Assembly (NCBI GenBank): GCA_020310875.1
Contig: CM035406.1
Location: 89,491,706 to 89,555,705 of the forward strand
From: Ceratopteris richardii
Lineage: Eukaryota > Streptophyta > Polypodiopsida > Polypodiales > Pteridaceae
DNA length: 64,000 nt
Reading direction: 5' to 3'
Shown: positions 11,001 to 19,462 of the stretch, in pieces
How the letters are laid out: each line of letters begins with the position of its first letter
How positions within the stretch are numbered: the first letter of the stretch is position 1
Made by a program: the position numbers and the translations under genes
The notes under the pieces: generated by a model
What the model was told of the DNA's origin: nothing
Seen by the model: the letters and a program-made list of their open reading frames with translations, nothing else
Databases searched by the model: none

Positions 11001-14000
11001 TGCTAACACACATCCTATGGCGTAATTGGATGCATCCACATGTACATGGAATGGCTTACTCCAATCTGGGGTAGTCAATATAGGTGCTAAGCACAAGCGT
11101 CGTTTAAGTTCATTGAATGAATTTTCACATTCATCTGTCCACTCAAAGTTGGTTAAAAGAGAGTACAAAGGCTTGGCTATGATTGCATACATATGTATGA
11201 ATCTCCTATAATATCCGCAATGGCCCATAAATGCCTGTACCTCTTTCACATTAGTCGGTCTAGGTAATTCTGCAATTACCTTCACCTTTTCTTCGTCCGT
11301 AGAGATTCCATTTTTTGACACAATGTGTCCTAGAATTTTGCCTTGTCTGACCATGAAAACGCATTTTTCTGGGTTCAAACAAACCTGATATTCTCGACAT
11401 TTGTCAAATATTTGTCTTAACTCTGGGATATGTGTCTGTCTTACATTTGAATGTGCACATAAGTCATCGACATAAACTTCCAAGCTCTTGCGTAAGAATT
11501 CCTTAAAAACATGACACATGAGTCGCTGGAAAGTAGCGGGTGCATTTGTTAAGCCAAATGGCATTACACGAAATGCAAATATGCCCCATTCTGTGGCAAA
11601 AGCCGTCTTGTGTTGATCTTCTGGGGCAATGGCTACTTGGTTATAGCCTGAGAATCCATCAAGAAAGCTGTAAACTTCCTTGCCCGCAACTCTTTCCAAT
11701 AGATGTTCTGTGATAGGAAGAGGATAACTGTCTCTAATTGTTGCGGCATTAACTTTTTTAAGGTTAATACACACACGCAATTTTCCATTCTTCTTGGGCA
11801 CAACCACAATGGGGGATACCCATTCGGTATGCTCAATTTCGTAAATGAATCCTGCTTCTATCAAGCGATCTATCTCCTCTTTAATCTTCGCAGCGTAGTT
11901 ATCATTATACGTGTAAGGTTTCTGTTTTGTCGGTTTTGCATCTGGAGTCATAGGGATTCTATGAGAACATATATCTGGATCTACTCCTTTCAAGTCTTTG
12001 TAACTCCAAGCAAAAACATCTCTATATTCGCGCAATAGGGCAACTAACTCTTCTTCTTCATCCTTCGTCAAATCATGCCCTATGTATGTGCATTTTTCTT
12101 CTTCTCCTTCTATGGCCACTATTACTTTCTTGGTTTTCTCTCGGTTATCATATACTTGTCCATCATTCACTTTTCTATTAGGCATTCGTACCATGATTCT
12201 TCTATCTTCGATTTCATATTTCTTGAAATTCTCGGGTACTTCAAACAAAGATTCTTCTTTTTCTGACATGGTTTCTTTCTTCTTTCTCTTCTTGCCTTCA
12301 CTCTTATCAGTCACTTCTGTGGCTAACCTTACCTCGTTCGTAATTTCCTCGTGTCTCTGAGTGTGAGTCTCTACTTCGTAGAAATATTCTTCCTCTGATG
12401 CAAAGGGTGGGTCCATGATAATTGATTCTAAATCAAAATCGCTTGCATCCTCGAATGCATCAGTGTTCGGTTCACACTCTTCTAAGATTGCATCGCCCAT
12501 GATTGGCTCTATCGTGAAAACTGAAATGTCATAGCCATCCTCGTCACAGTGGGGTGTCCATTGTTCTTCATTGATGGCTACATCCATGGTTGCTAGTATT
12601 TCCGCCCAACCATGGGGTTCAAACTCTTCGTCTGGGAATACTACAGGTGCATATGCTGGATCTTGAAGGGTTCGTGGATGTTGTTCTGCACCTAAGGTCC
12701 TTGTTTCTAATCGTTCTTCCTCTTGTTTGGCTACTTTACACATCCATAAATGGGTATCCTCATGCAACCAAGAAGGATCTGATTCTAATGAGTGCACGGA
12801 TTCCGTCTCTGCTGGTGTCTTATGGATGGTATTCCATTGTATTGGGGGCACATCTCTATGTGAATAGTCTTTAAGATTGACTTTAGTAGTCACTCCTAAA
12901 TGTTGCAAGTACAAAGAATTAGTTCCCCAATCTTGTACAATTTGCAACTGACGCATGAATGGTCTTCCCAATATCATCTCATAAGCACGGTTTTTCGCAA
13001 AGTCACAAATGGCGAAAGTATGCTCAAATTCTACACCACAAGTGGTGAGAGATATGCCTTCTAGTAAGCCTAATGGTTTTTCTATGTGTCCATCGGCCAT
13101 TTGTAGCTTCAACCTGGTGGGTCTGAGGGCTAGCTTACCCCAACGTTTCCACAAAGTGGTGGTAGCTATGGCTACTCCGGCTCCTGAATCTAAGATGGCT
13201 TTCATGGTGTAGCCCTGATGGGTTATTGGAAGATATGTGTTACCTTCCTCTCCTTCGCTTACGTCTCCAATCTTTTCCACGGGTATCTCTGGTACCTTCT
13301 TATGTGACCCTATCTGAGAGGGTGTGGAAGCTAGCTCAGGGAATTGATTTGCTACGTGCTTCCACAATTCTGGTTTTACCTTTAACAATTCCTCCAAAGT
13401 GAGATTACACTGTACTTTCGTGTTCTTGATCACTTCCGTGTTTCTAGGGATCACTGATTCTTCATTCCTCACTATTATCGTGGGTGCTCTCATACTAATA
13501 GACTTTGCTTCCCAAGGTCCTGTGAACTGAGGTAATTCTTGTAGAGAATTAGATTCAAATCCTGTGGGTTCACTCAGTCGTTCCACCTCTACATCATCGT
13601 AAATGGAGGGAATGTCTTGGGGAAATTGTTCCTGCAAGTCGTCTATTTCTTGAATAGGAGGATGAGTTCCTTGTTCTTTTCTCCATTTCTCTTCTTGGAT
13701 TTCCCTCAAAAATTCATGTGAGTACCTATGTATGGAGGATATGTTATCTTGACTTTCTGTATTGGGCACTTGAGACACGGATGGTGCATTCCTTTCCTGT
13801 GTCTCTGGGACAATAGGGTTCCTAGACTGATCCTTTTTCTCTTTGCTTTCTATCAAGTGTTCTAGCCTCTCCATTAGTCCTTGAAAGTGTAATTCCGGTT
13901 TTGCCATGTTATTCCAATTAAGATATCTAGAGGCTTCAAACAAAGCTTGTGCTAGTTCTACCATCTTCATGCACAGTTTAGTTCTCTCAATCTCTAGATC

Positions 14001-16847
14001 AGCTCGAGGGTAGTTTTTACTCATTTCCGTTACTTGAGGTCCCTCTTTTAATCTTGCCTGATATGCACGAAACATCATGTCTAGATCTTCTGGTATGGGT
14101 TCCGCTAAAACTGATCCTGATTTTTGAGCTGGATTTTCTTGGTTTAATTCTTGTGAAGTCAGTTCTTGGATTTTGGCTCTAGATTCCTTTAAACTTCCTT
14201 CCAACTCACTTATCTTTTTACTCCATTTTCTCTTGATTCTTTCTGTAGAATCTTTCCAAGATTTTGTCTTTTTACTACTCGATTCTGCAACTTCACTAGT
14301 TCCGGCTACTTTCTCTTGATTAAGTTGTTGGTTTTGTAAGAGTGCCTGGGCTCTGGTTATAGCTTGGATAGGCACGTATGTAGGGTTGGATCCATCTGCG
14401 TTGTTTACAATACCTATCACGTTGATCGGTGTCACATTCGAAGCGTTAACTGGGTTCTTAGGACAATCTTTGATTATGTGCTCTTTGCCACAATCGGCAC
14501 AAAAGCCTTGTATGTTATAGTACTGTGATTGCCTTGCTATTGGGGGATGTGGACAATCCTTAATGAAGTGATCTCCTTGGCACCTAAAGCATGGTCCTCT
14601 AGGGCCCTGTGATCTCTGTTGTCTCAATTGGGGCCGTGGGTTTGGGTTTGCGTACATCACATTAGCATAGTCTGGCTCCCAACTAGGTTCCATTGGTGGA
14701 CTATCATAATGATATGTCTCCACATGTTCTGGTGACTCCGTGTAATAAGCGGGTGGACTAGTTACATGAGTAGAGTCAAAACTGTTTGAGTTCGGGTCAC
14801 TTTCTGTGATCAAGGGTGAAGAAGGCACTAAGGCCCTACTTAGGTTCTCTTCTGCAGCAGCGTATTTGACTGAGATGACATTCGCTGGTGGGGGTGGCTG
14901 CTGAGCTAAGACGGGCTGAGGTCTCTGTTGAGCCTGGTATGGGTAGTTCTGAGGAGGCCTATAGTAATAAGGCTGAGCATTGTATTGGCCTTGATACCTA
15001 CCTGGCTGCTGGTATGTTTGCGGGTAGTTCTGTCTCACCGTTTGTTTGTTGTATGGGCAGTCCTGAGCCGTATGATTCGTGTATCTTCTCTCAATTGTGC
15101 AATATTGGCCACTAGGGTTGGCTTGAGGTTGAGGTGCATTGGGACACATGTTTGCCAAATGATTTCCACCACAAGTGTAACAACGTACGTTAGTTGGTAG
15201 CTTGGGCACCTGTTTACTAGAAACTCCTAGTTTTTGGGCCACTTTTTCTGCTAGGTCCTCTATCGAATTAGACAATTTTGTGGATGCTAGAGAAGAACAA
15301 TCTGAGTCCTTATAGACCTTTGAGAGTTCTAATTCCTCTCCTAGGTTATCCTCGATGTCTATACATATTCTCACACAGTCCTCTAGCGTTCTGGGTTCTT
15401 TTAGGTACACATAGGAGCGTAGTTTAGCGCTCAACAAGCCATCTAGGAACAATGATACTTGTTTGGCTTGTGAGGGAAGCTCTTGTATTGGGCATCGTTC
15501 AACATATTGTCTGGATCTACGACCTGCCAGTCTTACTGTTTCTTGAGGGGTTTGTTTAAAGCTATGAATCAACGAAGACGTGTCGTGTCTAATCCCACTT
15601 TTAGAGAATTCTGTGATGAATGACTCTAAAAAGTGATGGATGTCTCTAAATTGCCTTTGTTGCAATGGTTGGAACCAAGTTAAAGCGGTATTCTTTAACG
15701 TTAGTCCAAATGCATTGTACTGCGTGAACATGTCCTCGACTTGTTCTGCTCTTAGTACTTGCTTGAATTCTGCGACATGGTCATAGGGATCTCCCGTCCC
15801 ATCAAAGTAATTTTTCATTGATTTTACTAATTGAGTGGGTCTCAATACTCTTGCATGTTCGCGTGGTCTTGGTAGAGGAAAATCATCTCTACCACCTGGT
15901 ATTCCATGATCTCTTTGTCTATCCATTCTATTAGTGTTCGAGGTTGTTCTATCTCTCCCTATGGGGTGATTAAAGCTTACTTCTGGTCTTTCTTTAGTTC
16001 CTTCTCTTTGATTTCCATGGGCTGAGGAGGTTCCTGCCCCTTGTTGACTTGTATTCATGTTCGTTCTAGATGGAGGGAATATCAATTCACCTCTCCATGT
16101 ATATGTGTTTTTAGCGCGCTCAGGCACCACGAAGACTCTTTCTGAAGTCTCATCCAGGTATACAACCTTTCCAGGTGTATCTGGGTCCTTGAATTCATAG
16201 ATTGTAATGATGCCTATCTCACCAGGGTGTTCCTTTCTGTACCTCCAAAAGGCTTCATCTGTCTCTTTATTTACAAACAACTCGGTGCTCCTGTTATCTT
16301 GAGGGATCCATTCTGGAATGAGTACTCTTGTTAATACGGATTTCCCTCTCGGTGTTCTAGGTTCTTCTAACGGTTCTTTTCCTTGAAATTTCGCTTCCGT
16401 CTCTAATTGGATTGTGCCAAACTCATTAGTATCGTTTGGCTGCGTACTTAGAACGTACATGGTTCCTTCCTTGTCTATGTAAGCGTCTCTCTCAAATTTC
16501 ACCACTGGTCTTTCCAATCCAATGGGTTGATCAGGGTTGTGCAGTTGCACCACTTGCCTTCGCAAACCATCCTCATAGATGCGAGCACCTAATCGGTTGG
16601 TTCGGAGAAACTCTAATTGTGTTCTATAGGGTCCTTCTGGTTTTTCTAGGTATGCTACATGAGATCCTCCTTCTGGTCTGTCTGTGCTAAATGCCATTTC
16701 TGATTCGCTAGTATCTGAGCTCTCGTAGGGGTAATTACTATTCAATTGCTGAGCCCACGATCGAGCAGTAGTTCTTACACTAGCCTCTGATGATCTAAGG
16801 CTTCGTCGGTCCGATTTACCTATGTGTCTCCCTGATCTAAGGTTCAT
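8082..16847 (-). CDS. Element B Gag-Pol polyprotein (2,921 aa)
   Basis: The ATG at 16847 is chosen because it begins MNLRSGR, also the start of the gag frame in element C. The open frame extends a little further upstream without an ATG. Approximate domains: conserved N-terminal block 1-320; Retrotrans_gag 323-490; zinc knuckles near 555, 581, 752 and 781, the second an atypical CTIERRYTNHTAQDC; PR1 1210-1320 (LDSGAG, ILGRPFM); RT 1640-1870 with YVDDL at 11460-11474; RNase H 1926-2056 (VDASNY, TDHQAL, RADHLSRL). Then H2C2 finger 1 at 2136-2186, H2C2 finger 2 at 2266-2316, the integrase core with DFVGP, SDRG and GQAESTN (D, D, E), and the integrase C-terminus. PR2 is at 2686-2810 (LIDSGAA, ILGQDWL). 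Gag and Pol are in one frame with no stop or shift between them. Two proteases and two H2C2 fingers are unusual. Confidence 0.95.
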   Translation of the reverse strand: MNLRSGRHIGKSDRRSLRSSEASVRTTARSWAQQLNSNYPYESSDTSESEMAFSTDRPEGGSHVAYLEKPEGPYRTQLEFLRTNRLGARIYEDGLRRQVVQLHNPDQPIGLERPVVKFERDAYIDKEGTMYVLSTQPNDTNEFGTIQLETEAKFQGKEPLEEPRTPRGKSVLTRVLIPEWIPQDNRSTELFVNKETDEAFWRYRKEHPGEIGIITIYEFKDPDTPGKVVYLDETSERVFVVPERAKNTYTWRGELIFPPSRTNMNTSQQGAGTSSAHGNQREGTKERPEVSFNHPIGRDRTTSNTNRMDRQRDHGIPGGRDDFPLPRPREHARVLRPTQLVKSMKNYFDGTGDPYDHVAEFKQVLRAEQVEDMFTQYNAFGLTLKNTALTWFQPLQQRQFRDIHHFLESFITEFSKSGIRHDTSSLIHSFKQTPQETVRLAGRRSRQYVERCPIQELPSQAKQVSLFLDGLLSAKLRSYVYLKEPRTLEDCVRICIDIEDNLGEELELSKVYKDSDCSSLASTKLSNSIEDLAEKVAQKLGVSSKQVPKLPTNVRCYTCGGNHLANMCPNAPQPQANPSGQYCTIERRYTNHTAQDCPYNKQTVRQNYPQTYQQPGRYQGQYNAQPYYYRPPQNYPYQAQQRPQPVLAQQPPPPANVISVKYAAAEENLSRALVPSSPLITESDPNSNSFDSTHVTSPPAYYTESPEHVETYHYDSPPMEPSWEPDYANVMYANPNPRPQLRQQRSQGPRGPCFRCQGDHFIKDCPHPPIARQSQYYNIQGFCADCGKEHIIKDCPKNPVNASNVTPINVIGIVNNADGSNPTYVPIQAITRAQALLQNQQLNQEKVAGTSEVAESSSKKTKSWKDSTERIKRKWSKKISELEGSLKESRAKIQELTSQELNQENPAQKSGSVLAEPIPEDLDMMFRAYQARLKEGPQVTEMSKNYPRADLEIERTKLCMKMVELAQALFEASRYLNWNNMAKPELHFQGLMERLEHLIESKEKKDQSRNPIVPETQERNAPSVSQVPNTESQDNISSIHRYSHEFLREIQEEKWRKEQGTHPPIQEIDDLQEQFPQDIPSIYDDVEVERLSEPTGFESNSLQELPQFTGPWEAKSISMRAPTIIVRNEESVIPRNTEVIKNTKVQCNLTLEELLKVKPELWKHVANQFPELASTPSQIGSHKKVPEIPVEKIGDVSEGEEGNTYLPITHQGYTMKAILDSGAGVAIATTTLWKRWGKLALRPTRLKLQMADGHIEKPLGLLEGISLTTCGVEFEHTFAICDFAKNRAYEMILGRPFMRQLQIVQDWGTNSLYLQHLGVTTKVNLKDYSHRDVPPIQWNTIHKTPAETESVHSLESDPSWLHEDTHLWMCKVAKQEEERLETRTLGAEQHPRTLQDPAYAPVVFPDEEFEPHGWAEILATMDVAINEEQWTPHCDEDGYDISVFTIEPIMGDAILEECEPNTDAFEDASDFDLESIIMDPPFASEEEYFYEVETHTQRHEEITNEVRLATEVTDKSEGKKRKKKETMSEKEESLFEVPENFKKYEIEDRRIMVRMPNRKVNDGQVYDNREKTKKVIVAIEGEEEKCTYIGHDLTKDEEEELVALLREYRDVFAWSYKDLKGVDPDICSHRIPMTPDAKPTKQKPYTYNDNYAAKIKEEIDRLIEAGFIYEIEHTEWVSPIVVVPKKNGKLRVCINLKKVNAATIRDSYPLPITEHLLERVAGKEVYSFLDGFSGYNQVAIAPEDQHKTAFATEWGIFAFRVMPFGLTNAPATFQRLMCHVFKEFLRKSLEVYVDDLCAHSNVRQTHIPELRQIFDKCREYQVCLNPEKCVFMVRQGKILGHIVSKNGISTDEEKVKVIAELPRPTNVKEVQAFMGHCGYYRRFIHMYAIIAKPLYSLLTNFEWTDECENSFNELKRRLCLAPILTTPDWSKPFHVHVDASNYAIGCVLAQPTKEGNIDLPIAYASRQLNTAERNYTTTEREGLGMIYAVKKFRHYLLANKFKFFTDHQALLYLVNKPCNTGRLIRWFLLLMEYDFEVVVRKGKTHLRADHLSRLTSGEAPQGVADELPDAYLFNLEIAPEWAKPIVPILTYGPKNPRIKITEGEITKSQRYQMMAGSIYKQDNQKILACCVDESEHANWLQLAHIGALKQHHSKHRTLQTLQRLGVYWPTMEADVYKLCKECHVCCERPPVEHATLYHVSLTPDWSEPLVTYLRTHTFPQGMTLARQRSLEQEAQDYSLIGDNLYKRGRDGYLRQCVHESDYLSILETAHQGVAGGHFGPDRIVKAILFAGLWWPTLHMDAHTYVKRCDVCQRTQFPTRRDEMPLKPMMGGRAFSKWGIDFVGPINPPAKGTHAEYIIVATDYLTKWVEAKATKKNDAHTTAKFLFENVFTRYGLPIELVSDRGTHFLNQVIEYLLQDFMVIHKKSAPYHPQANGQAESTNKILCNVLTKLVNNKRSDWDKQLHHAVWAYRVAYKTVLNATPFQMVFGQNAVLPLDFLIPTLKVAQEHQWTGHELSARIMDLERLGETRLKAAAGIYAAKKRQKAYFDAHVKDKGLKEGDLVLVYTLKQHARKLEKRGYGPMIINRLSTSGAVQLATLEGDIMPNYISGCRVRLYQEPLTEDMLRGLTLAKKRKEEENRIRAEAQAEAIERIKRMKLRRQGLGREYYNHLETSPRYPMAMCQVKSTTHPSIVDRRPFITVRLEHDNPCQELRALIDSGAATSAIRWSHYKDSRIEMRPIEAYLIGLGGMETPCMGEVDLPILIKDLTMTAKLLVCHDDDLIEPLILGQDWLYNHSVDLNLRQGSLQIGTLEQKRVIPLDFPNGMPPDGCNPRPYETHATGDRKIFNQTSRVTSTPTHSGLVIDSCQSEGRQKIFPGTSCKLEETVTQLQGQMDTISGQVGCISGQISTTPCDAHPSKLIAD
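8420..8790 (-). other. PR2: second retropepsin-like domain downstream of integrase (element B)
   Basis: The segment starts near VDRRPFITV and contains the active-site-like LIDSGAATSAI (near 8685-8711) and, about 70 residues later, LILGQDWLYNH (near 8470-8503). These are the two hallmark motifs of retropepsins. PR1 with its own LDSGAG and ILGRPFM motifs lies over 1,400 residues upstream, so the polyprotein has two. Equivalent domains are in A (25370-25720, LIDSGAA, VLGQDWI) and, degraded, in C (about 43440-43690, LIDTGV). Confidence 0.85.
9900..10440 (-). other. Two consecutive integrase-type H2C2 zinc fingers (element B)
   Basis: Finger 1 (about 10440-10290) reads H-x6-H followed by YWPTMEADV and CKECHVC. 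Finger 2 (about 10050-9900) reads H-x6-H followed by WWPTLHMDA and CDVCQRT. Each is preceded by the same kind of lead-in (SIYKQDNQ and NLYKRGRDG). Ty3 integrases normally have one such domain. The pair is also seen in elements A and C, so the duplication is older than their split. Confidence 0.85.
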
Positions 16848-17689
16848 TAATTTTCTTCCTTGCACACTCAATTACACACTTAGATTGTCAATGGTTCTTT
16901 GTTGTTACTTTCTTGATTCTTCTTAATTTTCTCTGGATTCTTGTCTTAATTTAAGCGTCAGGAATTCGACTTTCCGTTATAGTTTTGAGTTCTCGTTCCG
17001 TCAGACTTATGTTCTTTTCTTTAGGTTTTCGTCACACACACCTTTACTTTAAGTCTTAAACTTGAAAGAATTAGGTATCTTGAACTTGAGGCGTTCCTAT
17101 CGTCGTTAATCCACAACTACCGTTTAGCCTAAGCTAAGAATTGACTGAGGGGGTTGAGTAATCTTCCAACCTCGAGTCGGCTTTTCTGGTTGCTCTGATG
17201 CCCTGTTGCCCAAGAAGCCGCGCTTCCCAAGCTCTGCTGTCTTCACTGCCTTGCTTGCTTGCCTTTGATTGCCCTTGCTAGACCTGGAAAATTCCAATAT
17301 TAGACCAATTCACAAGTGGATGATCAAACACTTGAGTAAATACACCTTGTTAGTCCCTTCCCTTTTTGCCCAAATTTTCAATACTTGCCCCCTGGCTTCC
17401 TAGTCCCAACTAGGTGAACTTCAAAGTAGCTTATCCAAAAATAGATGTATTCTTTATGAAAAAAACAGTTGAGGTCACGTAGTACTCGTTACGAGCTTTC
17501 TAACGAGCTATTAAGCTCAAAAAACGGACTTCGGATGAAAAAGTTATGAGCGTTCAGGCCCTGGGGGGTAAAATTGTCAATCAGGTTTTCCTTCAAATAT
17601 GAGCTAAGGGGTCTCCTATGAGTCTAATGGTCCAAAAATTTTTCAAAAATACCCTCAAATTTGGTCAAAAATTGGAGCCCAAAATTTGC

Positions 17690-18420
17690 GATGGGGGTGC
17701 ACAATCGCGATGGTCTGGGACCGTCGCGATGGTCCAAGCGAACCGTCGCGATGGCGTGGAATTTGGACAATCGCGATGGTCCGAAAAGGCGAACCGTCGC
17801 GATGGCCCGAAGTGAACGATCGCGATGGCGTGAGGTCGAACCGTCGCGATGGCCCGAAGTGAACGATCGCGATGGCGTGGAAATGGACCGTCGCGATGGT
17901 CCGAAAAATGAACCGTCGCGATGGCGTGATCAGGCGGACAATCGCAATGGCGTGGTCAACGGTCAAAGGTGAACAATCGCGATGGTGCGGTCAACGGTCA
18001 AAGGTGGACAATCGCGATGGTCCGAAGTGAACCGTCGCGATGGTCCGAAAAACGAACCGTCGCGATGGTCTAACTTGACACGTGGCACTGTCGTGGCGAT
18101 GGCGTGAGCCAATCGCGATGGTCCGGGGTCAGCTGAACAATCGCGATGGTCCAAGTGGACCGTCGCGATGGCTCAAGTGAACCGTCGCGATGGTCCGAAA
18201 AAGCGAACCGTCGCGATGGTTCGGCCGAGCCGTCGTGATGGCTTGAGCCTATCGCGATGGTGCGACACAATCGCGATGGTCCGAGCCAATCGCGATGGTC
18301 CACCAAAGTACGAATTTTTGAGATGCGCCTGTGGATTCGTGGATGCGCAAGGATCGCCTACCTCGTGGTGTGGTCGCCTACCAAAAATTCCGAAAGTTGC
18401 AAACCATCGCGATGGTCCGC
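17690..18420 (-). repeat. Leader tandem array with TCGCGATGG core (element B)
   Basis: By eye, about 23 exact copies of TCGCGATGG and a few one-base variants lie at irregular spacing, mostly around 20-40 bases. They are usually inside the longer CCGTCGCGATGGTCCG or CAATCGCGATGGTCCG form. The centre TCGCGA is a perfect 6-bp palindrome, and at 18415-18426 the full CCATCGCGATGG is a 12-bp palindrome. The array is between primer-binding site and gag, and is rich in CpG, fitting its young age. Confidence 0.92.
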
Positions 18421-18770
18421 CACACTCGGCAGATCTTTGACAGAGAGTAAATTTTTACCTTTTCCAAGCTTCTCTGATGCACTGGAGCTCTGTACCTGCA
18501 AGAAAACTCAAGAAAACACAAGCACACACAAGCACAAAAGTTCTCTCTCGCTCTCTCGCATGCACAAATGAGGGGAAATGAGGTGAATGGGTGGATATGG
18601 TGAATTTTCTGATTTTTTTGGAGATGAAGATGATGATGCGATGATGAAGATGGAGTATGGGGAAGGTGAAAAACACTAAAAACTAAGTAAAAACAACAAC
18701 AAAAACTGAAATTTTTACCTTCCAACGCCACTTCTTGCTATACTCTTACCATCACACATTCGTCCTAGAC

Positions 18771-18792
18771 TCGATCCCCGGCAACGGCGCCA
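18771..18792 (-). promoter_or_regulatory. Element B primer-binding site for tRNA-Asp
   Basis: In sense orientation TGGCGCCGTTGCCGGGGA lies seven bases inside the 5' LTR. It is complementary to the 3' end, including CCA, of plant tRNA-Asp(GTC), and the match continues a few bases further. tRNA-Asp is the primer known for Athila-type elements. Confidence 0.93.
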
Positions 18793-18799
18793 AAATTGG

Positions 18800-19462
18800 T
18801 GTTGCTCTAGCACAATGGTAAGTACCACGTTAAGAAGCTTCACCTCCTTAATGTCAATCCGTGGGAGAGGTAGGAGTGATATGAAGATCGTGAATGTGAG
18901 ATGATGTGAGAGTGAAGGTGAGAAGCACAAAGATGCACACACACATACACACACACAATGAAGAGACAAGCAAGACACAATGGAAGGTGGGAACTTAGTT
19001 CTATTACTCAAGAATACTCTTACCAGCTCAAACTGGCTCTAAGCTCACATTAACCAAAATGAACCAACCTCAAAAATGAGCTCTCTAGCTCTTTTTATAG
19101 TTTCTAGACTAGTTTTGACCGGTTTCACATCTAGTGACCGGCCTAGTTAAAAAAATAGGTCCTAGAGGCTATTTGGAAGGGTAAACGATGTCTAAAAATG
19201 ACGAAATTTGGTACGAGCATTCTACCTAAGCTCCCCAAGCTCGAGGACTCCTCGGCTTGCACAAAATGGAGCTATGACTTACAAAATGGGGTTTTGTCTA
19301 TATTACATATGTTACAAGAGTGATGAAAATCACTGTTGGATGTTTGAAGAAGTAATAAAAATATAATTGTTTTGAAAAAATGATCCGACTGGCTCCCTGC
19401 TCCGTCTTTACATGCTTCCATGTCGTCTGTGCCTCTGACTGTGCCTCTGACTGCTTCCAACA
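18800..19462 (-). repeat. Element B 5' LTR
   Basis: This 663-bp LTR is read on the minus strand from 19462 to 18800 and acts as promoter for the element. TATA-like CTATAAAAAGAGC is near 19088-19100 (sense). It is almost identical to 2124-2785. The CAAAG target duplication follows at 19463-19467. Confidence 0.96.

Larger units (their letters stand above)
16848..18799 (-). other. Element B 5' leader
   Basis: This non-coding leader of about 1.95 kb lies between the 5' LTR and the gag ATG. In sense order it contains the primer-binding site, two possible splice donors (AAG/GTAAAA at 18719/18718 and 18459/18458), the palindrome array, and about 0.8 kb of AT-richer sequence before gag. Long open frames across the array on either strand are repeats without stops, not genes. 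Confidence 0.8.
2124..19462 (-). mobile_element. Element B: complete, recent giant Ty3/OTA-type retrotransposon (about 17.3 kb)
   Basis: The element is bounded by two LTRs of 662 and 663 bp that differ by one A-run length and one T/C change, with TGTTG...CAACA termini and CAAAG target duplications. In sense order on the minus strand it has the LTR, a tRNA-Asp primer-binding site and a 1.9-kb leader with a tandem array. A 2,921-aa Gag-Pol frame, a W-x-P-K region, ORF3, a polypurine tract and the LTR follow. The near-identical LTRs indicate a recent insertion. It landed inside a relative (element A) in the opposite orientation, between the PR1 and RT coding parts. Its 3' coding region holds four in-frame TAG codons, but no frameshift was noticed in the large polyprotein. 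Confidence 0.96.

Noticed and set aside
16847-16871. Upstream start of the B polyprotein at 16871
   Set aside because: That codon is TTG. The ATG at 16847 begins MNLRSGR, which is also the start in element C.
17690-18420. Possible CRISPR-like array
   Set aside because: Repeat units are too short (about 9-16 bp), spacing is irregular, there are no unique spacers of constant size, and the context is a plant retrotransposon leader.
17655-18440. Open frames of 60-105 codons on both strands across the array
   Set aside because: They exist because the repeated unit lacks stops in several frames. There is no start context or conservation.
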